A program made the position numbers and the translations under genes. Source: Gemmatimonas sp. (lineage in GTDB: Bacteria; Gemmatimonadota; Gemmatimonadetes; Gemmatimonadales; Gemmatimonadaceae). From it: 64,000 nt of DNA. The DNA lies in NCBI RefSeq assembly GCF_031426495.1, contig NZ_JANPLK010000084.1, positions 75,919 to 139,918 of the forward strand, written 5' to 3'. Positions 1-7,922 of this stretch are shown here, piece by piece. Numbering within the stretch: the stretch's first letter is position 1; the number at the start of each line of letters is the position of its first letter. A model generated the notes under the pieces. The model saw only the letters and a list, made by a program, of their open reading frames with translations. It ran no database searches and was not told the DNA's origin.

Positions 1-2
1 GC

Positions 3-194
3 GCCCAGTGGCCGCTCGCCTTCGAAACGGGCGTGTGGGAAGGGCGGGCGGGATCTCGTGATGGCCCCGTCATCATCGGCGGCCGATTTTCCGCGCAGTG
101 GGTGAAGCGCGACGGCCGATGGTTGATCCGCTCCGAGGTGTTCGTGGCACTCACCTGCACAGGGGCTGGCTGTTCGCTCGTGGCGGTGCCATAA
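3..194 (+). CDS. C-terminal part of a SnoaL/DUF4440-like (NTF2-fold) protein
   Basis: The window opens inside a gene. Frame 3 is open from base 3 to the TAA at 192-194, giving 63 residues. It contains FSAQWVKRDGRWLIRSEVFV, which matches the last strands of the small NTF2-like/DUF4440 family, where a Trp-Val-Lys pair and a G-R-W-L-I-R-S strand are usual. No N-terminus is visible, so neither export signal nor active-site pocket can be judged. It ends 7 nt before the next start and could be co-transcribed with it. Family assignment rests on motif resemblance only. Confidence 0.55.
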   Translation, partial: AQWPLAFETGVWEGRAGSRDGPVIIGGRFSAQWVKRDGRWLIRSEVFVALTCTGAGCSLVAVP

Positions 195-201
195 CTCAGG
201 C

Positions 202-1308
202 ATGCAACGACTCGCGATTCCCCTGCTCCTGGCCTTCGCGCCTGCGCTTCTGACGGCGCAGGGTACGCCGCCGCACAAAGCCGAGTATCGCGAGTTCGTG
301 GTGTCGAACTTCACCACGGAGAGTGGCGTCACGTTGCCGCAAGCGCGGATCGTATACGGCACCTACGGGAAACTGAACGCGGCGCGCGACAACGTGGTGC
401 TGCTGCCGTCGCACTACATGGCCAATCATCACGGCTACGAGTGGCTGATCGGCGACGGACTGGCGCTCGACACGACGAAGCTGTTTCTGGTGGCCACGGA
501 GCTGTTCGGCAACGGTGCCTCATCGTCGCCCAGCAACACCCCGGAGCCGTTTCATGGTCCACGGTTTCCCGTGACCACGATTCGCGACAACGTGCTGATC
601 GTGCATCGACTGCTCACCGAGCAGTTGGGTGTCACGCATCTGCGCGCGGTGATCGGATTTTCGATGGGCGCACAGCAAGCGTTTCAATGGGCGGTGAGTT
701 ATCCCGCCTTCGCTGATCGCATCGTGGCCACCTCGGGCACGGCGAAAACGTACGGCCACGGGATCATGCGCCTGGAAGGGCAGATCGCCGCGATCACCGC
801 CGACCCGTCGTTCAACAACGGCGATTACGCCGCGCCGCCAAAAGCGGGACTCGAAGCGTTCGGCATGGTGTGGGCGGCGTGGCTGTATTCGCAGGAGTGG
901 TGGCGCAAGGAGCTGTGGCGCGCGAGCGCGCGACCGGGCACGACCTTCGAACAATTTGTGCAGTCCTGGCGCTCGCGATTCTCGGCCGATGCCAACAACT
1001 ACATCCTGCAGGCACGCACCTGGGAACGGCACGATGTGGGTACGACCCCGGGCTTCAACGGCGACACCGAGAAGGCGCTGCGGTCGATTACGGCGCCGCT
1101 GTTGTACATGCCGTCGGAAACCGACTTGTACTTCCCCGTCGCTGATGCGCGCTACGAAGCGCAGTTTATTTCGAAGGTGCAGCTGGTGCCGATTCCCTCG
1201 CTCTGGGGACATCCGGCCGGTGCCGGCGCGAATCCCGATGACAAGCGGTTCCTCAACGAGAAGATCGCCGCGTTTCTCGCCGCCGGCGACGTGCGCCGGG
1301 TCCGCTAG
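202..1308 (+). CDS. Exported alpha/beta hydrolase of the MetX (homoserine O-acetyltransferase)-like group
   Basis: A 368-residue alpha/beta hydrolase. Residues 1-19 form a signal peptide (hydrophobic core, then LLTAQ), so it should act outside the cytoplasm, unlike a true homoserine acetyltransferase. The nucleophile elbow GFSMGA puts Ser154 in place; Asp308 (SETDLYFP) and His337 (LWGHPAG) complete a plausible Ser-Asp-His triad. The fold order and the G-x-S-M-G-A motif are those of the MetX/esterase group, which also contains many secreted esterases of unknown substrate. The stop overlaps the GTG start of the kinase gene by one base, so the two are probably translated together. Substrate unknown; a biosynthetic MetX role is unlikely because of the signal peptide. 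Confidence 0.8.
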   Translation: MQRLAIPLLLAFAPALLTAQGTPPHKAEYREFVVSNFTTESGVTLPQARIVYGTYGKLNAARDNVVLLPSHYMANHHGYEWLIGDGLALDTTKLFLVATELFGNGASSSPSNTPEPFHGPRFPVTTIRDNVLIVHRLLTEQLGVTHLRAVIGFSMGAQQAFQWAVSYPAFADRIVATSGTAKTYGHGIMRLEGQIAAITADPSFNNGDYAAPPKAGLEAFGMVWAAWLYSQEWWRKELWRASARPGTTFEQFVQSWRSRFSADANNYILQARTWERHDVGTTPGFNGDTEKALRSITAPLLYMPSETDLYFPVADARYEAQFISKVQLVPIPSLWGHPAGAGANPDDKRFLNEKIAAFLAAGDVRRVR

Positions 1309-2294
1309 TGGCGAACAAGTTCCGCGTAGACTCTGAGGAGCTGCGTGCGCGGTTGCGCACGCTCTTCGGTAGCGAACTGCGGATCGATCGTGAGCTCGGA
1401 CGTGGCGGTATGGCCGCGGTGTTTCTCGCCTTTGATCCAGGGCTGGAGCGGCAGGTCGCGGTCAAGCTGCTGCTACCCGATGTGTCGGTGCACGGCGACG
1501 TGGTGGAGCGGTTTCTGCGCGAGGCGCGCACGGTGGCGGCGTTGCAGCATCCCCATATCGTGTCTGTATACGGCGTGCGCAGTCGCGATGACGCGCATGC
1601 GATCCTGATGCAGTTTGTGGACGGTACCAGTCTCGATACAGTGGTGGCCGAACGGGGAGCACGGCCGCCGGCACAGGCGGCCCGCTTGTTATCGCAGGTG
1701 GCGGCGGGCTTGCAGCATGCGCACGATCGCGGCGTCGTGCATCGCGACGTAAAGCCGGCCAACGTGCTGGTGGATGATCAGGGCAATGCATACGTGTCGG
1801 ACTTCGGCATCGCCCGTCGCAACGACGCTGCGATTGTGACCAAGACCGGCCTCGTGTTGGGCTCGTGGGATTACATGAGCCCCGAACAACGCGCGGGTGA
1901 GCGCGTAACGGCCGCCGCCGATCAGTACGCATTCGGCGTGATGGCGTTCGAGGTGTTCACCGGGCGGTTGCCGTTTCCGGGCACGCCGGCCGAAGTGATT
2001 CGCGGCCACATGGAGACGCCCGCGCCGTCGATGCGCGCGGTGGTGCCGGAGCTCACGCCGGCCATCGACGCATTGATCGCCCGCATGCTGGCCAAGGATC
2101 CGGCCGACCGCTGGCCATCGCTGGTCGAGGCGCGGCAGCGACTTGATGAACTGGCGGACGGTCGCACATCGGGCGGGTACGCTGTGGTGCCGCCAGCAGC
2201 GCGGGCCCTGACGACGCGGGCCGTCGCCATCGGCGTGGTGGTGCTGCTGCTGTCGGCGATCGCGGTGTGGGCGCTGGGGGCGTTCGGCTCGTAG
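1308..2294 (+). CDS. Membrane-anchored Ser/Thr protein kinase (PknB type)
   Basis: A 328-residue Hanks-type kinase starting at GTG that shares a base with the preceding stop. The glycine loop GRGGMAAVF is at 31-39, the ATP lysine is Lys53 (VAVKLL), the catalytic loop HRDVKPAN begins at His145 and DFG is at 165-167, so all catalytic residues are present. After the kinase domain (to about 280) a short linker leads to one C-terminal transmembrane helix (about 304-325) with almost nothing outside. There is no PASTA, TPR or other sensor, so it should be a membrane-tethered cytosolic kinase without its own extracellular receptor. Targets cannot be inferred. Confidence 0.93.
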   Translation: MANKFRVDSEELRARLRTLFGSELRIDRELGRGGMAAVFLAFDPGLERQVAVKLLLPDVSVHGDVVERFLREARTVAALQHPHIVSVYGVRSRDDAHAILMQFVDGTSLDTVVAERGARPPAQAARLLSQVAAGLQHAHDRGVVHRDVKPANVLVDDQGNAYVSDFGIARRNDAAIVTKTGLVLGSWDYMSPEQRAGERVTAAADQYAFGVMAFEVFTGRLPFPGTPAEVIRGHMETPAPSMRAVVPELTPAIDALIARMLAKDPADRWPSLVEARQRLDELADGRTSGGYAVVPPAARALTTRAVAIGVVVLLLSAIAVWALGAFGS

Positions 2295-2376
2295 CCGAGC
2301 GAGACGCGCCACCCGACGCATGTCAGGGAAACACTGGTTGCGAGGGCATGCACACCATCCCACTGTAACTGGTACT

Positions 2377-3711
2377 ATGAATACCGGATTACGGCGGACT
2401 TTCGGTGCCTTCGCGGCGGTTGTCTCGCTGCTCGGTGCCGCGGCGGCGACGCTGGGTGGCACGCCCACGTCGGTGGTGCGGCGTTCGCGCTCGTTCGCTG
2501 CTGCCACGCGCGATCCCATCGCCCGGTTGCAGGCGCAGCTCGATGCGGGGCAGGTCACACTCGCCCATGACTCGCTGTTGGGCTACCTGCCCGCGTTGCT
2601 GAAAACGCTGAACATCCCCGTCTCGTCGCAGGGCCTCGTATTCTCGCGTACCAGCTTGCAGACCGACAAGATCACGCCGTGGTCGCCGCGCGCGATCTAC
2701 TTCAATGACGACGTGTACATCGGGTATGTGCAGGAAAGCACATTCCTCGAGATTGCCGCCGTCGATCCGGTGCGCGGCGCGGTGTTCTACACACTCAGTC
2801 AGGAGCCGCGCGCCCGTCCCGTGTTTTCCCGCGAGACGACCACGTGCCTGATGTGCCATCAGTCACGCAACGCCACCGGCGGCGTGCCGGGGTTCATGGT
2901 GATTTCCACCATCGCCGACCGCTACGGCTATCCCGTGGTGGGGATGCATGACGGCAGCACGACCGACGCCACCCCACTCAAGCAGCGCTTCGCCGGTTGG
3001 TACGTGACCGGCTCGGCCGGCGCGCAGGGACATGCCGGCAACGTGTACTCCCCGAAACTGGCGCACGAGATCACCGACAAGCCGGCGTATCGCGCGCAGC
3101 TCGACATGAACGCTGAGAGCGCGCGCCCCGATCTTATCGCCAAGTTCGACCCGGCGCCGTATCTGTCGGCACAGAGCGACATCGTGGCACTGATGGTCCT
3201 CGTGCATCAGACCGTCGTGCATAATCTCATCACCGCCGTGCATGAAGCCGCTCCTGACGCCGTGTTCGAAGACTCGATGTCGCGGGTCAGCGGACGGGAC
3301 ACCACGTCACGCGCACAGCCCGGAGGTGGGCCCGCCGCGCGATTGCGCCGCGACGTGGAGAAGCTCGTGCGAGCGATGCTGTTCGTCGGCGAAGCACCGT
3401 TCAGTGGCACGGTAAAAGGCACCACGACGTACGCGCAGGACTTCCTGAAGACGGGGCCGCGCGACGCGAAGGGGCGGTCGTTGCGGGACTTCGATCTCGA
3501 GAAGCGGCTCTTCAAGTATCCGCTCAGCTTCCTGATCTACTCCGACAGCTTCAACGCGCTCCCCGATCTGGCGAAGGGTGAGGTGTATCGGCAGCTGCGT
3601 GCAATACTGATGAGCACCGACTCGAGCGCCGAGTTCGCGCAGCTTTCGACCAGCGATCGCGCGGCGATTCTGGAGATTCTCGCGGACACGAAGCCCGACT
3701 TCCCGCGCTAG
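2377..3711 (+). CDS. Exported protein with a single CXXCH haem-binding motif
   Basis: 444 residues from the ATG at 2377; the frame stays open upstream to 2320, but the later ATG gives a clean signal peptide (MNTGLRR, then a hydrophobic Ala/Val/Leu stretch to about 28). A CLMCH motif at 157-161 is a c-type haem attachment site, and the context (SRETTTCLMCHQ, then NATGGVPGF) is that of large mono-haem periplasmic proteins often annotated only as cytochrome c domain proteins. The flanks (RAIYFNDDVYIGYVQ, GAVFYTLSQ) are well structured but have no named function I can recall. The distal haem ligand is not obvious. It may be an electron carrier or oxidoreductase; function unknown. Confidence 0.75.
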   Translation: MNTGLRRTFGAFAAVVSLLGAAAATLGGTPTSVVRRSRSFAAATRDPIARLQAQLDAGQVTLAHDSLLGYLPALLKTLNIPVSSQGLVFSRTSLQTDKITPWSPRAIYFNDDVYIGYVQESTFLEIAAVDPVRGAVFYTLSQEPRARPVFSRETTTCLMCHQSRNATGGVPGFMVISTIADRYGYPVVGMHDGSTTDATPLKQRFAGWYVTGSAGAQGHAGNVYSPKLAHEITDKPAYRAQLDMNAESARPDLIAKFDPAPYLSAQSDIVALMVLVHQTVVHNLITAVHEAAPDAVFEDSMSRVSGRDTTSRAQPGGGPAARLRRDVEKLVRAMLFVGEAPFSGTVKGTTTYAQDFLKTGPRDAKGRSLRDFDLEKRLFKYPLSFLIYSDSFNALPDLAKGEVYRQLRAILMSTDSSAEFAQLSTSDRAAILEILADTKPDFPR

Positions 3712-3721
3712 TACACACGCC

Positions 3722-4375
3722 TTAGTGCGTGAGCCCGTACACCACGTAGTTCGTGGCGAACTTATACGCATCGTTGGAGAAGTTCACGGGGTACCAGCCT
3801 TCGCCCGACCACTCCATGTAGTCGCCGATGTCGTTGTTGTAGTTGATGATCACCTGCAGCCGCTTGCTCGGATCGTTGTCCTCGTAGATACCGAGATACT
3901 CGGCCTTGGCCAGCGGTGTGGCAGGATGGGTCATCCCGACCAGCGTCTTGATGTGAAAGAACGAATTGAAGATCGGATGCGACACGTCCATCGGCACGAT
4001 GCGCGCATTCGGCAGCACCGACAGCATCGCCTTCTCGAACACATCCCACTGGCGGTCGAAGTAGAAATCGTCGACGATCAGAAAGCCGCCTTTCTGAATC
4101 CAGCGACGCAGCGCTTCGGCTTCCTGCGGCGTTGGAATCCAGTAGCCCGGCTCCGTGAGATACGCGACCGGGTAGTGATTGAGCGCGGGATCGTCGAGCA
4201 CATGCACGTTGCTGGCTTTCTTGTGCAACCGCAGCGTGGAGAGATAGCCCAAGATCGTCATGAAGTTGCGCTCCATCTGCGGATAGTCCGCACTCCAGGC
4301 CATACGGTAGCCCTGGGTGTAGCGCAGTCGCACGAACGTGTAGCGCCCGTCGTACGGCACGTTCGGCTCGATCAT
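3722..4375 (-). CDS. DUF4159 domain protein, apparently lacking its export signal
   Basis: 217 residues from ATG at 4375. The sequence YDGRYTFVRLRYTQGY near the N-terminus and the block LRRWIQKGGFLIVDDF are hallmarks of DUF4159, a class I glutamine amidotransferase-like domain usually found in exported or membrane-anchored proteins. No signal peptide or membrane helix precedes it here. The frame is open upstream of the ATG only back to the stop codon of the LPOR gene, which is in the same frame (18 nt away), and the intervening codons read SQRQRF, compatible with more DUF4159 sequence. It probably shares a transcript with LPOR. Biochemical function of the family is not established. Confidence 0.8.
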   Translation of the reverse strand: MIEPNVPYDGRYTFVRLRYTQGYRMAWSADYPQMERNFMTILGYLSTLRLHKKASNVHVLDDPALNHYPVAYLTEPGYWIPTPQEAEALRRWIQKGGFLIVDDFYFDRQWDVFEKAMLSVLPNARIVPMDVSHPIFNSFFHIKTLVGMTHPATPLAKAEYLGIYEDNDPSKRLQVIINYNNDIGDYMEWSGEGWYPVNFSNDAYKFATNYVVYGLTH

Positions 4376-4393
4376 GAAGCGTTGACGCTGCGA

Positions 4394-5347
4394 TCAGTCG
4401 CTTGGTGGGAGTCCAACCATCTGCTCACTCAAGGTCCAGAGTCGCGCGGCGCGCGCTACGTGCTGTGCTTTGGCGGCCAACGGCTGCGGGAACGCAGCGC
4501 GGCCGTTCTGTCTGTTGCCCCAACTCCAATGCACCCCGCTCTGCGCGAACGCGTCGTCGGCCACAACCTGCGCGACGCGCTCACCCGAGAGCTCCTGCGT
4601 CACGTAGCCTTTGGTGATGTGCTTCTGGAACCAGGGAAAGATGCGCTGAAACGCCGGTGGTGTGTCGCGAAACAGGGCCGTATCGGCTACGCACCCCGGG
4701 TAGAGTGTGTTGAACACGATGCCCGTGCGCTCATGATACCGTCGATGCAGCTCGCGACTGATGATCATGTTGCACAGCTTGCTGTCCTTGTACGCCTTGC
4801 CCGGCTTGAACGGCTTGCCATCGATCATCGCCACCGGCACGCGGAACCCCTGCTCGAGCCCCTCGAGTTCGCCGAGATCCGCCGGCGCCGGAATCGGGAC
4901 TTTTCCGCCAAACTCCTCCGCGTTCGCCGTGACCGTGCCCAGCGTGATCAACCGCGGTGAGGCGGCCTGCTGCAGCTTGTCCATCAGCAGGCGGCTCAGG
5001 AGAAAGTGCCCCAGGTGATTCGTCGCGACGCTCAGCTCATATCCTTCAAGCGACCGTGCCGGTTCCGAAAGACGCGGCTTGTAGACGGCGGCGTTGTTCA
5101 CCAACGCATCAAGATCGCGTCCCGATGCCAGGAACTCGGCCACGAACGTGCGCACACTGTCCTGCACGCCAAGATCGAGGTGGCTCAGGGTAAACAGCGC
5201 TGGATTCAGGCCGAGCGAGCCGGCGACTCGTGAGGCCTTCGCGAGATCGCGGCACGCCATGACCACGTGCCAGCCGCGGTCGATCAGCGACTTGGTGGCA
5301 TAGAGCCCGACACCCGAGGAGGCACCGGTGACGATAGCAGTTGGCAC
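4394..5347 (-). CDS. por: Light-dependent protochlorophyllide oxidoreductase (LPOR)
   Basis: 317-residue short-chain dehydrogenase with LPOR-specific features. TGASSGVG at 7-14 binds NADPH, NNAAVY lies at 84-89, and the catalytic pair is Tyr186-xxx-Lys190 in AYKDSKLCNM, with the LPOR-typical Cys192 directly after it. FNTLYPGCV (Cys219), IFPWFQKHITKGYV and the SGER helix are the regions that separate LPOR from other SDRs. The enzyme reduces the C17-C18 double bond of protochlorophyllide in light, for (bacterio)chlorophyll synthesis. Start is GTG at 5347 with no clear Shine-Dalgarno. No other bch gene is in the window, so a pigment pathway must be sought elsewhere. Divergent from the phosphodiesterase gene; followed by DUF4159. 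Confidence 0.88.
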   Translation of the reverse strand: MPTAIVTGASSGVGLYATKSLIDRGWHVVMACRDLAKASRVAGSLGLNPALFTLSHLDLGVQDSVRTFVAEFLASGRDLDALVNNAAVYKPRLSEPARSLEGYELSVATNHLGHFLLSRLLMDKLQQAASPRLITLGTVTANAEEFGGKVPIPAPADLGELEGLEQGFRVPVAMIDGKPFKPGKAYKDSKLCNMIISRELHRRYHERTGIVFNTLYPGCVADTALFRDTPPAFQRIFPWFQKHITKGYVTQELSGERVAQVVADDAFAQSGVHWSWGNRQNGRAAFPQPLAAKAQHVARAARLWTLSEQMVGLPPSD

Positions 5348-5430
5348 GAGAGGTACGCGGGAGGGAGAAGTCGCGCGATACGGACGTTGGTCCCCGCATC
5401 ACCGGTTACATCGATCACCGAGGGAATCTG

Positions 5431-5463
5431 TTCCGATTCTAGTGTCGTGGCTACACTATCCGC
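5431..5463 (+). promoter_or_regulatory. Possible promoter/operator with TAGTGT...ACACTA inverted repeat
   Basis: In the LPOR/phosphodiesterase divergent gap, TAGTGT (5440-5445) and ACACTA (5453-5458) form a 6-bp inverted repeat with a 7-bp centre. TACACT at 5452-5457 could be a -10 box placed 6 nt before the ATG at 5464, which would give a leaderless or nearly leaderless transcript. No convincing -35 is seen. It could instead be an operator acting on both divergent genes. Purely pattern based. Confidence 0.3.
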
Positions 5464-6528
5464 ATGTCATTTCGCTGCCTTCGCCGTACCCGCGTGCGGG
5501 CGACCATGGCGCTTGGTCTGACCTGCCTGACGGCATACGCCGTACGCGCTCACGCCACGCCGCAGGCCACCGCGCACTTCGGGCCGGGCGCACGGGTGTT
5601 GTTGGACGCGCACAACGCGTATCCCGAGCGGGGCCAGTGGAGTACGCGGATCGATGACGCGCTGGCCACCGGCCTGCCGATCGCGATCGAGCAAGACCTG
5701 CATTGGCGCGTGGCAGGCGGGAGCGCGCCGCACACCGTCGTGGCGCACGACGACGACGCGCTCGAGGGTGCCCCCACGCTCGACGCGCATTTCTTCGCCC
5801 GCATCCGACCCATCATGGAGCGCGCGCTGGCGGAGAACCGCCGCGACACGTGGCCGCTGATCACGCTCAATCTCGATTTCAAGGACAACACACCGGCGCA
5901 TCTCGACGCCGTGTGGGCGCTGCTGGGCACGTACGAATCATGGCTGACGACGGCCCCGCGCACCGCCACGCCGGCACACGCTGAAGCGCTCGTTTCCGGG
6001 CCGCTGCTGGTGCTCGTGGGCTCAGACTCCGCGCAGCGACGGCGCTTTCACGATGACGTGCCCGTAGGGGCTACCTTGCGCGCCTTTGGCGCGATGCGCC
6101 CGGTGCCAGTGCCCGGAGCCACCAAAGCGTTGCGGGCGCGGCGCGCCATGCGCATGACGAGTGCAGCGCACATCAACGCCCACGCCGACAACTTCGCGCG
6201 CTGGGTGAACTTTCCGTGGAGCGTGATCGAGGCGGGCGGGCAGAAAACCGCCGGCGCGTGGGTGCCGGCCGATTCAGTACGGCTGCACGCGTTCGTGCAG
6301 CGCGCGCACGCGCAGGGATTTTGGATTCGCTTCTACACGCTCGACGGTTTTTCCGCCGCCGAGGATCGCGGCTTCACGACGTCGTATAACTTCGGGTCAC
6401 GGGCGGCGGCCACGGTGCGGTGGCGCGCGTCCATCGCGAGCGGCGTCGACTTCGTGGCGACTGATCAGTACGCAGCGTTCACCGACCTCCGTCGCTCGCC
6501 ATCGCGCACGCCCGACGGCGAAAGGTGA
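5464..6528 (+). CDS. Exported PLC-like phosphodiesterase (GDPD/AIM6-like)
   Basis: 354 residues with a signal peptide (positive N-terminus, hydrophobic core, cleavage near VRAHA at 27-31). The TIM-barrel phosphodiesterase signature is recognisable: LDAHNAYP with His50-Asn51, IEQDL with Glu76 and Asp78, and VAHDD with His95-Asp96, which correspond to the catalytic His/metal ligands/second His of the PLC-like superfamily. A later LITLNLDFKD strand and an FWIRFYTLDG strand fit the barrel. Likely hydrolyses a phosphodiester such as a glycerophosphodiester or phosphoinositide-like headgroup in the periplasm. Closest in style to the AIM6/Altered-inheritance group rather than canonical GlpQ. Divergent from LPOR. 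Confidence 0.75.
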   Translation: MSFRCLRRTRVRATMALGLTCLTAYAVRAHATPQATAHFGPGARVLLDAHNAYPERGQWSTRIDDALATGLPIAIEQDLHWRVAGGSAPHTVVAHDDDALEGAPTLDAHFFARIRPIMERALAENRRDTWPLITLNLDFKDNTPAHLDAVWALLGTYESWLTTAPRTATPAHAEALVSGPLLVLVGSDSAQRRRFHDDVPVGATLRAFGAMRPVPVPGATKALRARRAMRMTSAAHINAHADNFARWVNFPWSVIEAGGQKTAGAWVPADSVRLHAFVQRAHAQGFWIRFYTLDGFSAAEDRGFTTSYNFGSRAAATVRWRASIASGVDFVATDQYAAFTDLRRSPSRTPDGER

Positions 6529-6530
6529 CG

Positions 6531-7808
6531 CTATGCCGGCGTGATGTGCTTGAGCGTAATGTCGGCGAGTGATCGGGTGCCGCTCTGCTTCATCGCGACT
6601 TCGAATTCCTTGCGAAGCAGACCGAGTACGGCTTCCACGCCTTCCTGCCCGAAGGCGCCAAGGCCCCAGATGTAGGGACGGCCGATGCCGATGGACGTGG
6701 CGCCGAGTGCCATGGCCTTGAACACATCGGTGCCGCGGCGGAATCCGCCGTCGCAGATCACGGGGATGCGACGTTCGGTGCCGAGCAGGACCTCCGGCAG
6801 CGACGTGATGGTGGCGCGATGTGAGTTCTCGGCGCGACCGCCGTGATTCGACACGAACAATCCGTCTACGCCGTGCTTCACGGCGAGATCGGCATCTTCG
6901 GCGGTCACGATGCCCTTGATCAGCACCTTCATGCTGGTCGACTGCTTGAGGCGGTCGATGAACTCCCAGGTTGGCGTACCCACTTCCGGGATCGGCGTCG
7001 CCTTCTGGTAGCCCACGAGATTCGGCTTGCGTCGGTTGTCGCGATCGTCCACCCGTCCGCTCACGCCGGGGAGCGGTGCGCCGCCCAGATGGCACTTGGT
7101 GCAGGTCCGCGTGTCCTTGCGCGCCTCGCGGATCATCGTTTCGCGGTTACTACCCCCCAACAGGTCGACCGTGAAGGCGATCGCCGGTGCGCCCGCCTTC
7201 TCCACGCGCTTCACCATCTGCTTGGTAACCGCCCAGTCGGATTGGTGATACAGCTGAAACCAGACCGGTCCACCGCGGGCCTCGATCACGTCCTCGATAG
7301 ACGTGGTGGCCACCGTGGAGAGCACCATGAGGTGATCTTTCGTCTTGGCCGCGCGAGCCGTGGCGATCTCGCCGAGCGGATGAAAGGCCTTCTGGCTGCC
7401 CAGCGGATTCACGACGATCGGCGTGGGGTACTTGGTGCCGAACCAGGAGACGCTGGTGTCGAGCCGGCTCACGTCAATGAGTCGGCGGGGGCGCATCGCC
7501 CAGCGATCGAAGCCCTGGCGATTGGCCTGAATGGTGGCGTCGTCGTCGGTGCCGGTCGCCAGATAGCCCCAATGCGCCACCGGAATGTTCTGCTTGGCGA
7601 CGGGCTCGAAGTCGAAGACATCGAGTGCTTCGTCGGCGGTGCGGATCTGTTGCGCCAGCTGGAGGACCGTGTCGTCCAGGCGCGTTCGCGGTCCGTCGCC
7701 GGCCTGCAGTAGCCGGGAGAACACCGATTCGTCGAGACCGGCGGCAGCCAACAGCGGACTGCCCGCCAGAAACGTAAGGAAATGACGGCGAGAGGGGTCG
7801 ATGGACAT
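6531..7808 (-). CDS. Tat-exported FMN-dependent alpha-hydroxy-acid oxidase/dehydrogenase
   Basis: 425 residues from ATG at 7808 (the frame runs further upstream, but this start places SRRHFLTFLAG, a twin-arginine signal, at residues 6-16). The TIM barrel carries LIKGIVTAEDA, the catalytic SNHGGR with His322 and Arg325, and the FMN-phosphate loop VICDGGFRRGTDVFKAMALGA followed by IGRPY. The family oxidises L-lactate, glycolate or similar 2-hydroxy acids; the electron acceptor is not clear. Odd feature: a CTKCH motif (residues 236-240) in the loop after the NRET strand, which looks like a haem-c or metal site. Tat export fits a cofactor loaded before export. Convergent with the phosphodiesterase gene, 2 bp apart. 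Confidence 0.85.
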   Translation of the reverse strand: MSIDPSRRHFLTFLAGSPLLAAAGLDESVFSRLLQAGDGPRTRLDDTVLQLAQQIRTADEALDVFDFEPVAKQNIPVAHWGYLATGTDDDATIQANRQGFDRWAMRPRRLIDVSRLDTSVSWFGTKYPTPIVVNPLGSQKAFHPLGEIATARAAKTKDHLMVLSTVATTSIEDVIEARGGPVWFQLYHQSDWAVTKQMVKRVEKAGAPAIAFTVDLLGGSNRETMIREARKDTRTCTKCHLGGAPLPGVSGRVDDRDNRRKPNLVGYQKATPIPEVGTPTWEFIDRLKQSTSMKVLIKGIVTAEDADLAVKHGVDGLFVSNHGGRAENSHRATITSLPEVLLGTERRIPVICDGGFRRGTDVFKAMALGATSIGIGRPYIWGLGAFGQEGVEAVLGLLRKEFEVAMKQSGTRSLADITLKHITPA

Positions 7809-7922
7809 GCCCCAAATGGCACTCATCGCTCGCCGTTGTCCAGCGTCATAGATTGCCCGCATTCCCCCCACCCACCCGCAGCTCCCCCTCCTTTGCCTTT
7901 CCTTTCCGCGCTCCAGCGCCGC

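Noticed and set aside
3725..4960. Plus-strand frame of 411 codons over DUF4159 and LPOR.
   Set aside because: Antisense to two well-supported genes; composition is Arg/His-rich with no recognisable domain.
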